From an uncultured Olsenella sp. (lineage in GTDB: Bacteria; Actinomycetota; Coriobacteriia; Coriobacteriales; Atopobiaceae), in contig CAUGFC010000022.1 of assembly GCA_959598545.1 (NCBI GenBank), positions 1 through 19,562 of the forward strand: a stretch of DNA of 19,562 nucleotides. Reading direction: 5' to 3'. The notes under the pieces are model-generated. The model did no database searches. It was not told the DNA's origin and was given only the letters and a program-made list of their open reading frames with translations. The position numbers and the translations under genes are program-made. Positions 1-6,345 of the stretch are shown piece by piece; the first letter of the stretch is position 1; every line of letters starts with the position of its first letter.

Positions 1-60
1 GTGGCGCGTCGCTACGACAAGTTCCGCGCGATGGGAGGCGACCGCACATGCTCGCTCTAG
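1..60 (+). CDS. accA: C-terminal tail of a gene resembling acetyl-CoA carboxylase carboxyltransferase subunit alpha (partial)
   Basis: An open frame enters from the window edge and stops at TAG 58-60, giving a 19-residue tail, VARRYDKFRAMGGDRTCSL. The RRYDKFRAMG part resembles the C-terminal R-Y-x-[KR]-[FL]-R-x-x-G end typical of AccA proteins; this is recalled family knowledge from a very short stretch. If correct, the protein is part of the carboxyltransferase that makes malonyl-CoA for fatty acid synthesis. Its stop lies inside the first codons of the following degV-like gene, so the two are probably translationally coupled. The rest of the gene lies outside the window, so the assignment is tentative. 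Confidence 0.5.
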   Translation: MARRYDKFRAMGGDRTCSL

Positions 61-854
61 TCACCGACTCCACCTGCGGCCTCACCCGCAACGAGGCCGC
101 CGAGCTCGGCGTCGACGTGCTGCCCATGGGCTACGTGTCCGGCGGCGTGCGCCACGCGGAGGGCTTCATGGGGGAGAACGTCGGCTACGGCCGCGACGTC
201 ATCGTGAGCACCGAGGCCGTGCGCCCCTCGGCCTTCGAGGCCGTGTTCCGCCGCCACCTCGACGCCGGCGACGAGGTCCTCTGCCTCACGATCTCCGCGC
301 GGCTGTCCGGCACGTTCCGCAGCGCCGAGCAGGCGGCCGAGGCCGTCGGCGACGCCCGCGTGACGCTGTTCGACTCCTGGGGCACGGCCGGCGCGCTCGA
401 GTTCCTCGTCCGGCGTGCCCGGGCGCTCGCCAACGCGGGCGGCTCCGTGGCCCAGATCGTCGACGAGCTCTCGGCGCTGCGCGCCGCCACGCGCATCGTC
501 TTCAGCGTCCCCGACATGGCCGCCCTCTCCCGCAGCGGCCGCCTCGGCGCGATCCGTCGCGCGGTGGCCACCAAGCTCAACCGCTATCCCGTGATGACGC
601 TCTCCGAGGGCGCCATCGTCAAGCTCGGTGACGGCCGGGGCGCCCGCGGCATGGCCGAGGCGCTGGTCTCTCGTGCGCCCAAGGACGCGACGGAGCTGCT
701 CGTCTCGCACTTCGGGGAGCGCGGGGTCGAGGCGCGCGAGGTCCTTCTCGCCGCGCGGCGCGCCTTCCCCGAGGCTCACATCCGCGTCAAGGACGGCGGC
801 CCGGTGCTCGCCAAGCACCTCGGGATCGGCGCCGTGGCGCTCTCCTGGGCGTAG
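48..854 (+). CDS. DegV family (fatty-acid-binding) protein
   Basis: A 268-residue protein, slightly shorter than the usual 280 or so for the family. The N-terminus (VTDSTCGL, residues 5-12) is the DegV opening strand. STEAVRPS (54-61) sits where the family has its TSQPS-like fatty-acid-contact segment, TISARLSGTFRSA (81-93) is the LSGTY-type motif, SRSGRLG is the GRI-type turn, and the end GPVLAKHLGIGAVAL fits the family C-terminus. DegV/FakB proteins bind a fatty acid in a deep pocket, and some hand it to the FakA kinase. No kinase is visible here. The ATG at 48 overlaps the end of the accA-like frame, which fits a lipid-related job. Function in this organism is inferred. Confidence 0.85.
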   Translation: MLALVTDSTCGLTRNEAAELGVDVLPMGYVSGGVRHAEGFMGENVGYGRDVIVSTEAVRPSAFEAVFRRHLDAGDEVLCLTISARLSGTFRSAEQAAEAVGDARVTLFDSWGTAGALEFLVRRARALANAGGSVAQIVDELSALRAATRIVFSVPDMAALSRSGRLGAIRRAVATKLNRYPVMTLSEGAIVKLGDGRGARGMAEALVSRAPKDATELLVSHFGERGVEAREVLLAARRAFPEAHIRVKDGGPVLAKHLGIGAVALSWA

Positions 855-878
855 CCACCCGCATCACCCCGCGCTCAC

Positions 879-936
879 TGACAGGTTTTACGTCCCATCC
901 GAGCCGTTCCGCGCTCGCGAGGCGTAAGACCTGTCA
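879..936. repeat. 14-bp inverted repeat with 30-nt loop downstream of degV
   Basis: Arms at 879-892 (TGACAGGTTTTACG) and 923-936 (CGTAAGACCTGTCA) are complementary at 13 of 14 positions, and the other pair would be G-U in RNA. There is no T-run after the right arm. It lies 25 bp past the degV-like stop, so it may be that unit's terminator. It could equally be an operator or a structure upstream of the rpsL promoter. Confidence 0.6.
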
Positions 937-950
937 CTCGTTCGGGGGTG

Positions 951-964
951 CGGGCACGTGCCCG
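951..964. promoter_or_regulatory. Perfect 14-bp palindrome CGGGCACGTGCCCG
   Basis: The sequence equals its own reverse complement over 14 bp and centres on CACGTG. It has no loop, so it makes a poor hairpin and looks more like a dimeric-protein operator. It sits about 70 bp upstream of the rpsL -35 box. No regulator can be assigned from the window. Confidence 0.4.
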
Positions 965-1005
965 GCGAGAAGAGCCCCGCGTCGCGCGTGAACGTACGGT
1001 GAAGA

Positions 1006-1027
1006 ATGGATACGCCCGGCCCCGTGG
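1006..1027 (+). promoter_or_regulatory. 22-bp recurring motif, copy 1 (upstream of rpsL)
   Basis: It reads ATGGATACGC followed directly by CCGGCCCCGTGG. Near-identical 22-mers occur at 7765-7786 (2 differences) and 9638-9659 (3 differences), all intergenic, same strand and upstream of ribosomal-protein genes. The 3' half contains CGG-N2-CCG in all three copies. This copy ends 4 bp before the TTGACA box, a position where an activator or repressor could contact RNA polymerase. Confidence 0.6.
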
Positions 1028-1031
1028 CGTT

Positions 1032-1060
1032 TTGACAACTGGAGCGGGCGCGCGTAAAGT
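1032..1060 (+). promoter_or_regulatory. Candidate sigma-70-type promoter of the str cluster
   Basis: A perfect -35 TTGACA (1032-1037) is followed by a 17-bp spacer and -10 TAAAGT (1055-1060, 4 of 6 consensus bases). Transcription would start near 1067, leaving an untranslated leader of about 87 nt before rpsL. This is the best promoter match in the window and fits a highly expressed operon. Confidence 0.8.
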
Positions 1061-1153
1061 TCATCCTCGCGTCAATCCGGGGCAGAGGTGCTGCTCAGCC
1101 CTTGAATACGGGTTACAACAGGCACGTTGTCGATAGTATAGAAGGAGAGAGCT

Positions 1154-1525
1154 TTGCCTACTATCAACCAGCTCGTCCGCAAGGGCCGCATGAGCGTCAA
1201 GGCCAAGTCCAAGAACGCCGCCCTGCAGCACAACCCCCAGAAGCGTGGCGTCTGCACCCGCGTCTTCACCACCACGCCGAAGAAGCCGAACTCCGCCCTT
1301 CGTAAGGTCGCCCGTGTGCGCCTCGTGAACGGCATCGAGGTCACGGCCTACATCCCCGGCGAGGGCCACAACCTCCAGGAGCACTCGATCGTCCTCATCC
1401 GCGGCGGCCGCGTGCGTGACCTCCCCGGTGTCCGCTACAAGATCATCCGTGGCGCCTACGACTGCGCCGCCGTCCAGAACCGCCAGAAGGCCCGTTCTCG
1501 CTACGGCACCAAGCGCCCCAAGTAG
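1154..1525 (+). CDS. rpsL: 30S ribosomal protein S12
   Basis: A 123-residue S12, which sits at the decoding centre of the 30S subunit and helps set accuracy. It aligns without gaps to the remembered E. coli protein across residues 28-93. PQKRGVCTRV (28-37) and PKKPNSALRK (42-51) are intact, including Lys43. RGGRVRDLPG (83-92) carries Arg at position 88, where E. coli and M. tuberculosis have Lys. The start is TTG at 1154: AAGGAGA at 1142-1148 is 5 nt upstream and the product begins MPTINQLVRKG as expected for the family. It is the first gene of the str cluster, 42 nt before rpsG. Confidence 0.98.
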   Translation: MPTINQLVRKGRMSVKAKSKNAALQHNPQKRGVCTRVFTTTPKKPNSALRKVARVRLVNGIEVTAYIPGEGHNLQEHSIVLIRGGRVRDLPGVRYKIIRGAYDCAAVQNRQKARSRYGTKRPK

Positions 1526-1567
1526 TCCCGCCGCGTACCTGATCGCACTCACTGAAGGAGATACACC

Positions 1568-2044
1568 ATGCCGCGTCGTGCAGCAGCCAAGAACCACCGT
1601 CGTGAGGTCCAGCCTGACGCCGTCTACAACAACCGTCTCGTGACTCAGCTCATCAACAAGGTCCTCCTCGACGGCAAGAAGTCCACCGCCGAGCGCATCG
1701 TCTACGGTGCCTTCGACATCGTGGCCGAGAAGAGCGGTGAGGACGCCCTCACCGTCTTCAAGAAGGCCATGGACAACGTCCGCCCGACCCTCGAGGTCAA
1801 GCCCAAGCGCGTGGGCGGCGCCACCTACCAGGTGCCGATGGAGGTCAACTCCCGTCGCGCCACCACCCTTGCCATCCGCTGGATCGTCAACTTCTCGCGT
1901 GCCCGCAAGGAGAAGACGATGGCCGAGCGTCTTGCCAACGAGATCCTCGACGCCTCCAACGGCGTCGGCGCCTCCATCAAGAAGCGCGAGGACCTCTTCA
2001 AGATGGCCGAGGCCAACCGCGCCTTCTCTCACTACCGCTTCTAG
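1568..2044 (+). CDS. rpsG: 30S ribosomal protein S7
   Basis: A 158-residue protein close to the usual 156. S7 nucleates assembly of the 16S 3' major domain (the 30S head) and lines the E site. The sequence opens MPRRAAAKNHRREVQPDAVYNN and contains the S7 core KPKRVGGATYQVPMEVNSRRATTLAIRWIV. It ends in the family pattern HRMAEANRAFSHYRF-like, here FKMAEANRAFSHYRF. The ATG at 1568 has GAAGGAG a few bases upstream. It lies between rpsL and fusA with short gaps, as in the classical str operon. In E. coli S7 represses str translation from the rpsL-rpsG spacer; the 42-nt spacer here shows no obvious equivalent structure. Confidence 0.98.
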   Translation: MPRRAAAKNHRREVQPDAVYNNRLVTQLINKVLLDGKKSTAERIVYGAFDIVAEKSGEDALTVFKKAMDNVRPTLEVKPKRVGGATYQVPMEVNSRRATTLAIRWIVNFSRARKEKTMAERLANEILDASNGVGASIKKREDLFKMAEANRAFSHYRF

Positions 2045-2068
2045 TCCGCGAGACCGAGGAGAAGCCAC

Positions 2069-4165
2069 ATGGCAAAGGTTAAGTACAAGCTTGAGGACCT
2101 CCGCAACATCGGCATCATGGCCCACATCGACGCCGGCAAGACCACCACGACGGAGCGCATCCTCTACTACACGGGCAAGACCCACAAGATCGGCGAGGTC
2201 CACGACGGCGCCGCCACCATGGACTGGATGGTCCAGGAGCAGGAGCGCGGCGTGACCATCACCTCCGCGGCCACCACGTGCTTCTGGAAGGACCACGTCA
2301 TCCAGATCATCGACACCCCGGGCCACGTCGACTTCACGTCCGAGGTCGAGCGCTGCCTGCGCGTCCTCGACGGCGCGGTCGCGGTCTTCGACGCCGTCGC
2401 CGGCGTCCAGCCGCAGTCCGAGACCGTCTGGCGTCAGGCCACGACCTACGGCGTTCCCCGCATCGCCTTCATCAACAAGTACGACCGCGTGGGCGCCGAC
2501 TTCTTCCACGCCATCGAGACCATGAAGGACCGCCTGCACGCCAACGCCGTGGCGGCCCAGATCCCGATGGGCGCCGAGTCCAACTTCTGGGGTCTCGTGG
2601 ACCTGGTCACCATGACCGCCTGGGACTTCAAGGAGGACGCCAAGGGCATGATCTACCCGGAGGCCATGGACGCCATCCCCGACGAGTTCGTGGACCTGGC
2701 CCAGGAGAAGCGCGAGGAGCTCCTCGACGCCGCCTCCAACTTCTCCGACGAGATCATGGAGGCCGTGCTCGAGGAGGCCGAGATCGACGTCGACGTCCTC
2801 AAGGCGGCTCTCCGCAAGGGCGTCATCGACGGCGAGCTCAACCTCGTCTTCGTGGGCTCCGCCTACAAGAACAAGGGCATCCAGGAGCTCCTCGACGCCG
2901 TCGTGGACTACCTCCCGAGCCCGCTCGACGTCACCGAGATCGACGGCACCAACCTCAAGGGTGAGCCCGAGGTCCGTCACGCCGACCCCAAGGAGCCCTT
3001 CGCGGCCCTCGCCTTCAAGATCATGACCGACCCCTACGTCGGCAAGCTCACCTACATCCGCGTGTACTCCGGTCAGGCGGAGGCGGGCTCCTACGTCTAC
3101 AACTCGGTCAAGGACAACCGCGAGCGCCTCGGCCGCATCCTCGAGATGAACGCCAACGAGCGCGTCGACCGTGACGAGTGCTCCGCCGGCGACATCGTCG
3201 CCTGCGTCGGCCTCAAGAACACCACCACCGGCGAGACCCTCTGCGACGAGAAGCACCCGGTCATCCTCGAGTCCATCGAGTTCGCGACCCCGGTCATCTC
3301 CGTCGCCGTCGAGCCCAAGACCAAGGCCGAGCAGGACAAGATGTCCGTGGGCCTGGCCAAGCTCGCCGAGGAGGACCCGACCTTCCAGGTCCACACCGAC
3401 CACGAGACCGGCCAGACCATCATCTCCGGCATGGGCGAGCTGCACCTCGAGATCATCGTCGACCGCCTGCGTCGCGAGTTCAAGGTCGACGCCAACGTCG
3501 GCAAGCCGCAGGTCGCCTACCGCGAGACCGCGGGCAAGGCCGTCGCGCACGCCGAGGGCAAGTTCGTCCGTCAGTCCGGCGGCCGCGGCCAGTACGGCCA
3601 CGCCATCATCGACATGGAGCCCAACGAGGAGGGCAAGGGCTACGAGTTCGAGAACGCCATCGTCGGTGGCGTCATCCCGAAGGAGTACATCCCCTCCATC
3701 GACAAGGGCATCCAGGAGGCGCTCGAGAGCGGCGTCATCGCCGGCTACCCGGTCGTCGACATCAAGGTCAAGCTCATCGACGGCTCCTACCACGAGGTCG
3801 ACTCCTCCGAGGCCGCCTTCAAGATCGCCGGCTCCATGGCGATCAAGGACGCCCTCAAGAAGTCCGACCCGGTCCTGCTCGAGCCGATCGAGGCCGTCGA
3901 GGTCGAGACGCCCGAGCAGTACATGGGCGACGTCATGGGCAACCTCTCCTCCCGCCGCGGCAAGATCGAGGGCATGGAGGACCGTCGCGACACCAAGGTG
4001 ATCCGCGCCAAGGTGCCTCTGGGCGAGATGTTCGGCTACGCCACCGACCTCCGCTCCCAGACCCAGGGCCGTGCGAGCTACACCATGCAGTTCGACTCCT
4101 ACGAGCCCGTCCCGAAGAACATCCGTGACGAGATCGTCGCCAAGAACGGCGGAAACGCTTCCTAA
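2069..4165 (+). CDS. fusA: Translation elongation factor G
   Basis: A 698-residue ribosomal translocase GTPase of full usual length. Domain I motifs are AHIDAGKT (18-25, P loop), ERGVTI (59-64, switch I), DTPGH (82-86, switch II) and NKYD (136-139, guanine recognition). The last is usually NKMD, so Tyr138 is a mild departure that keeps the key N, K and D. Later domains are in frame, with GMGELHLEI (domain III), KPQVAYRE and SGGRGQYGH (domain IV), and LGEMFGYATDLRSQTQGRASYTM (domain V). ATG 2069 follows GAGGAGAAGCCAC. It is 24 nt after rpsG and 39 nt before rpsJ. No tuf follows, unlike the classical rpsL-rpsG-fusA-tuf order. Confidence 0.98.
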   Translation: MAKVKYKLEDLRNIGIMAHIDAGKTTTTERILYYTGKTHKIGEVHDGAATMDWMVQEQERGVTITSAATTCFWKDHVIQIIDTPGHVDFTSEVERCLRVLDGAVAVFDAVAGVQPQSETVWRQATTYGVPRIAFINKYDRVGADFFHAIETMKDRLHANAVAAQIPMGAESNFWGLVDLVTMTAWDFKEDAKGMIYPEAMDAIPDEFVDLAQEKREELLDAASNFSDEIMEAVLEEAEIDVDVLKAALRKGVIDGELNLVFVGSAYKNKGIQELLDAVVDYLPSPLDVTEIDGTNLKGEPEVRHADPKEPFAALAFKIMTDPYVGKLTYIRVYSGQAEAGSYVYNSVKDNRERLGRILEMNANERVDRDECSAGDIVACVGLKNTTTGETLCDEKHPVILESIEFATPVISVAVEPKTKAEQDKMSVGLAKLAEEDPTFQVHTDHETGQTIISGMGELHLEIIVDRLRREFKVDANVGKPQVAYRETAGKAVAHAEGKFVRQSGGRGQYGHAIIDMEPNEEGKGYEFENAIVGGVIPKEYIPSIDKGIQEALESGVIAGYPVVDIKVKLIDGSYHEVDSSEAAFKIAGSMAIKDALKKSDPVLLEPIEAVEVETPEQYMGDVMGNLSSRRGKIEGMEDRRDTKVIRAKVPLGEMFGYATDLRSQTQGRASYTMQFDSYEPVPKNIRDEIVAKNGGNAS

Positions 4166-4204
4166 GTCAACGACCACGAGCCCTAGCTCATTTGGAGGTA
4201 CAAA

Positions 4205-4513
4205 GTGTCAAGCCAGAAGATCAGGATTCGCCTCAAGGGCTACGACCACGAGGTCGTTGATCAGTCCGCGAAGCTCATCGTCGACACCGCCCAGAAGACG
4301 GGCGCCCGCGTGTCCGGCCCCATCCCCCTGCCCACCGAGCGCAACCTCTACACGGTCATCCGCTCGCCGCACAAGGACAAGGACTCCCGCGAGCAGTTCG
4401 AGATGCGCACCCACAAGCGCCTCATCGACATCCTCGACCCGGCTGCCGCCACGGTTGACTCGCTCATGCGTCTCGACCTCCCGGCCGGCGTGGACATCGA
4501 GATCAAGCTCTAA
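4205..4513 (+). CDS. rpsJ: 30S ribosomal protein S10
   Basis: A 102-residue S10, the usual length, opening SSQKIRIRLKGYDHEVVDQSAKLIVDTA and carrying GPIPLPTERNLYTVIRSPHKDKDSREQFEMRTHKRLIDI. S10 is a 30S head protein and in many bacteria also the NusE transcription antitermination partner. The start is GTG 4205, with TTGGAGG about 10 nt upstream. It follows fusA directly and is cut off from rplC by 3.5 kb with a strong palindrome right after it. It is therefore probably transcribed with str rather than with the S10 cluster that normally bears its name. Confidence 0.98.
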   Translation: MSSQKIRIRLKGYDHEVVDQSAKLIVDTAQKTGARVSGPIPLPTERNLYTVIRSPHKDKDSREQFEMRTHKRLIDILDPAAATVDSLMRLDLPAGVDIEIKL

Positions 4514-4530
4514 GTCCTAACGCTCAAAGG

Positions 4531-4594
4531 GGAGCCCCGACCTTCCTACGAGAAGTGCGCTTTGCGGAACTTCTCTCCGGAAGGTCGGGGCTCC
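4531..4594. terminator. Nested palindrome, copy A: probable bidirectional terminator between rpsJ and the XRE gene
   Basis: The outer arms 4531-4546 and 4579-4594 are perfectly complementary over 16 bp. Inside is a second stem, GAGAAGT (4550-4556) with ACTTCTC (4569-4575), closed by a CGC-TTT-GCG tip. It lies between convergent genes. No T-run follows on the plus side, and on the minus side the hairpin is followed by CCTTTGAGCGTT. The 32-nt inner core 4547-4578 recurs at 13689-13720 with two differences, so this is also a repeat-family element. Confidence 0.8.
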
Positions 4595-4647
4595 ACTCGT
4601 ATACGGCCTCGAGCGGACGGGATGCGGCCGGGTGAAAGTCCCGCTGT

Positions 4648-5601
4648 CTAGACTCGGCGCTCCTCCGCGCGCATGAGGGCGACAAGAAAGGCGAGGGTGA
4701 CGGCGAGGTCGGCGTCGACTCCGCGCTCGAGGCGCAGCTCGGTCACCTCGCCCTTCTCGCGTGACGAGAAGGACAGCGTGGCGAGCTGCCTGTCGCCACG
4801 CGTGAGCTCGATGTGGTCGCCGAGCCAGTCGCCGGAGATGCCGACGTCGCACCCGTCGAGCTTCCAGACGGCCGCCATGCCATGGTGCTCCCCGTTCAGC
4901 AGCATGTTCTTACGAAGGGATACCGTTCCCACTCCGTCGACGCGCGCCTCCAGGGACGGAGTCTGGATCCCGGCCGTGATAAGTCGGTAGGCCACGCGGG
5001 CTACGCGACGACCCTCGTGGTCGCGGATGACCCAGCGCTCTCCGCGAACCACGCGCGCGGTGTGGTCAATGGCATAGGGATTGCCGCCCTGGTCGTCCGC
5101 GACGAAAACGGACATGTCGCGCGGACCACCCTGGGCAACCAGGCGCAGGACGAGTCCGCTGCGCAGCACCTCGCGCAGCACGGAGACGGAGGCCGCCTCC
5201 CGTCCGTGTGCCCTCGCCGCGCCCGCCACGGCGAGGGCGGTCGCGAGCGGCGTCAGCGAGAGCACGCCGCCCGCTGCCGGGCCCAGTGCCTGTACGAGCG
5301 CCGGCGCAACGACGGCGCATCCCGCAAGCCCGATCGCCGTGCTCAACGCCAACGAGGCATGCGCCCTTCTCGACTGTCGTGCCTGAACCTCCATCATGGC
5401 TTCCACGCCCCCTTTGACTAGGGTGTCGACGGGCACCTCGAACAGCGCCCCCATCATGACGAGGGACTGTGCGTCGGGCATCGTCCGGTTGGACTCCCAG
5501 TGCGATATAGTCTGTCGGCTCACGTAGAGCGTGTCCGCCAGCTTCTCCTGCGTGAGTCCGCGCGCGAGCCTGAGGCTTCGTATGTTCGATCCGACGTCCA
5601 T
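4648..5601 (-). CDS. XRE-family regulator with two membrane segments and a LURP-one/tubby-like C-terminal domain
   Basis: A 317-residue product from ATG at 5601, with a GGGAGG sequence 4 nt upstream. An upstream in-frame ATG (5616) and GTG (5622) would add up to 7 residues but have no visible binding site. Residues 5-60 are an XRE helix-turn-helix (NIRSLRLARGLTQEKLADTLYVSRQTISHWESNRTMPD). Two hydrophobic segments lie at about 82-104 and 110-130. Residues 162-312 resemble the LURP-one-related/YxjI fold: FVADDQGGNPYAID, WVIRDHEGRRVARV, DGCDVGISGDWLGDHIEL and a hydrophobic final helix. This suggests a membrane-tethered DNA-binding sensor. Its target and ligand are unknown. It is downstream of the glutaredoxin gene on the same strand. 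Confidence 0.85.
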   Translation of the reverse strand: MDVGSNIRSLRLARGLTQEKLADTLYVSRQTISHWESNRTMPDAQSLVMMGALFEVPVDTLVKGGVEAMMEVQARQSRRAHASLALSTAIGLAGCAVVAPALVQALGPAAGGVLSLTPLATALAVAGAARAHGREAASVSVLREVLRSGLVLRLVAQGGPRDMSVFVADDQGGNPYAIDHTARVVRGERWVIRDHEGRRVARVAYRLITAGIQTPSLEARVDGVGTVSLRKNMLLNGEHHGMAAVWKLDGCDVGISGDWLGDHIELTRGDRQLATLSFSSREKGEVTELRLERGVDADLAVTLAFLVALMRAEERRV

Positions 5602-5624
5602 CTGCCCTCCCGTCATCCCCACCG

Positions 5625-5653
5625 TAGCCGAGGCCTGCCCGAGCTTCTGTCAA
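5625..5653 (-). promoter_or_regulatory. Weak candidate promoter for the XRE gene
   Basis: A perfect TTGACA occurs on the minus strand (plus 5648-5653), but the hexamer 17 bp downstream, CGGCTA (plus 5625-5630), is a poor -10. If used, transcription would start only about 17 nt before the ATG. The gene may instead be read through from the glutaredoxin gene. Confidence 0.3.
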
Positions 5654-5704
5654 ATGTGGTTTACAAGTCCTTTGAGCTGCTGCGACAGGAGAGGCGGTGC
5701 GCCC

Positions 5705-5950
5705 CTAGGCTCCGACGACGTGCCGCTGCAGGTGCGCGATGATGTCGTCCGACTCGTACAGCGGGGCGCCGTCGATGAACAGGCAGGGAACCTGCGGCTT
5801 GCCGCCCACGCGAACGAGCTCCTCGCGGGCGTCAGGGTCGGAGGTGATGTCGCGCAGGGGCATCTCGATGCCGCGACGCTCCATGAAGCGCAGGACCTTC
5901 TGGCAGTAGGGGCAGGCGGGCATGATGAAGAGCTCGTAGTGGGGTGCCAT
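5705..5950 (-). CDS. Glutaredoxin-like thiol-disulfide oxidoreductase
   Basis: An 81-residue single-domain thioredoxin-fold protein. The redox motif CPYC is at residues 13-16 at the start of helix 1, as in classical glutaredoxins. KPQVPCLFIDG (51-61) gives the cis-proline (Pro55), followed by an extra Cys56, and PLYESDDIIAHL is the typical C-terminal helix. The ATG at 5950 is chosen because AAAGGAC stands just upstream. An in-frame ORF extends 17 residues further upstream without glutaredoxin similarity. It probably reduces protein or glutathione-type disulfides in the cytoplasm; the substrate is unknown. It is divergent from thrH and upstream of the XRE gene. Confidence 0.88.
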   Translation of the reverse strand: MAPHYELFIMPACPYCQKVLRFMERRGIEMPLRDITSDPDAREELVRVGGKPQVPCLFIDGAPLYESDDIIAHLQRHVVGA

Positions 5951-6024
5951 GGGCGTCCTTTCGGTCGACGGCAGGGCGTTCTTCACGGACTTGTACCCCA
6001 TGACGGGCCTCCCACACCTTCGAA

Positions 6025-6053
6025 TGCATAAAACTGGCTCTCGTGCTACAAAA
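6025..6053 (-). promoter_or_regulatory. Weak candidate promoter for the glutaredoxin gene
   Basis: On the minus strand, TTTTGT (plus 6048-6053), a 17-bp spacer and TATGCA (plus 6025-6030) lie about 75 bp upstream of the ATG. Both hexamers are only partial matches to consensus. Confidence 0.3.
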
Positions 6054-6058
6054 CTCTG

Positions 6059-6223
6059 GCTTCAGAATCAAAGCGCTGGCTCGTGTAGCGTGATTTTGAA
6101 TCACAACAGCAAAATAATTCAAAGACACATATTCTCAATTGGGCAAACTTAAAAAAATCGAAGCCATGGGTGACGAAATACGGGAAATCTGCGCCACACG
6201 AACGAGCGTTTTGATTCTCAAGC
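6059..6223. repeat. Long imperfect inverted repeat, possible MITE remnant
   Basis: Arms 6059-6090 and 6192-6223 match at 27 of 32 positions as inverted copies. The best block is AATCAAAG against its near-complement TTTTGATT. They enclose 101 bp of A/T-rich sequence with no gene. The size (165 bp) and terminal repeats resemble a miniature inverted-repeat element. No target-site duplication could be identified, so a regulatory hairpin is an alternative. Confidence 0.5.
6090..6104. promoter_or_regulatory. 15-bp dyad GTGATT-TTG-AATCAC
   Basis: Perfect 6-bp arms flank a 3-bp centre. It lies between the divergent glutaredoxin and thrH genes, and its form is that of a dimeric repressor site. It is close to the left arm of the longer inverted repeat, so it may be part of that element rather than an operator. 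Confidence 0.35.
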
Positions 6224-6280
6224 AGGGCCCAACGCCGCACAAGCAACCGTTTTGGACAATCCAATGCCGTCCGCCGCTCG

Positions 6281-6311
6281 TTGCGAAGCCGAAACCATTG
6301 CTGTGTATGAT
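6281..6311 (+). promoter_or_regulatory. Candidate promoter for thrH
   Basis: TTGCGA (6281-6286) and TATGAT (6306-6311, 5 of 6 consensus bases) are separated by 19 bp, slightly long. Transcription would start near 6318, about 28 nt before the thrH start codon. Confidence 0.5.
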
Positions 6312-6345
6312 GACGAGAAGAAGACGGCCCGACGAAGGAGCATCC

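Larger units (their letters stand above)
5951..6345. other. AT-richer divergent intergenic region (395 bp)
   Basis: No gene is supported here. The stretch from about 6020 to 6320 is visibly richer in A/T than its surroundings, including runs such as AAAAAAAT near 6150. It contains a 32-nt imperfect inverted repeat (6059-6090 with 6192-6223), a 15-bp dyad at 6090-6104 and promoters for the two divergent genes. It may hold a decayed mobile element. Confidence 0.6.

Noticed and set aside
948..1136. Small open frame upstream of rpsL
   Set aside because: It spans the palindrome, motif copy 1 and the promoter, has no ribosome binding site and shows no family resemblance.
1061..4177. A 1038-codon open frame on the minus strand opposite rpsL-rpsG-fusA, and a similar 832-codon frame opposite rplW-rpsC (9456-11954)
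   Set aside because: Both are products of strong G/C third-position bias in the real plus-strand genes. The predicted proteins are low-complexity and rich in D, V, G and L, and they have no recognisable domain or initiation site.
6139..6345. Upstream extension of ThrH by 69 residues
   Set aside because: The family start and a strong binding site fall at 6346. The extension overlaps the inverted repeat and the promoter candidate.
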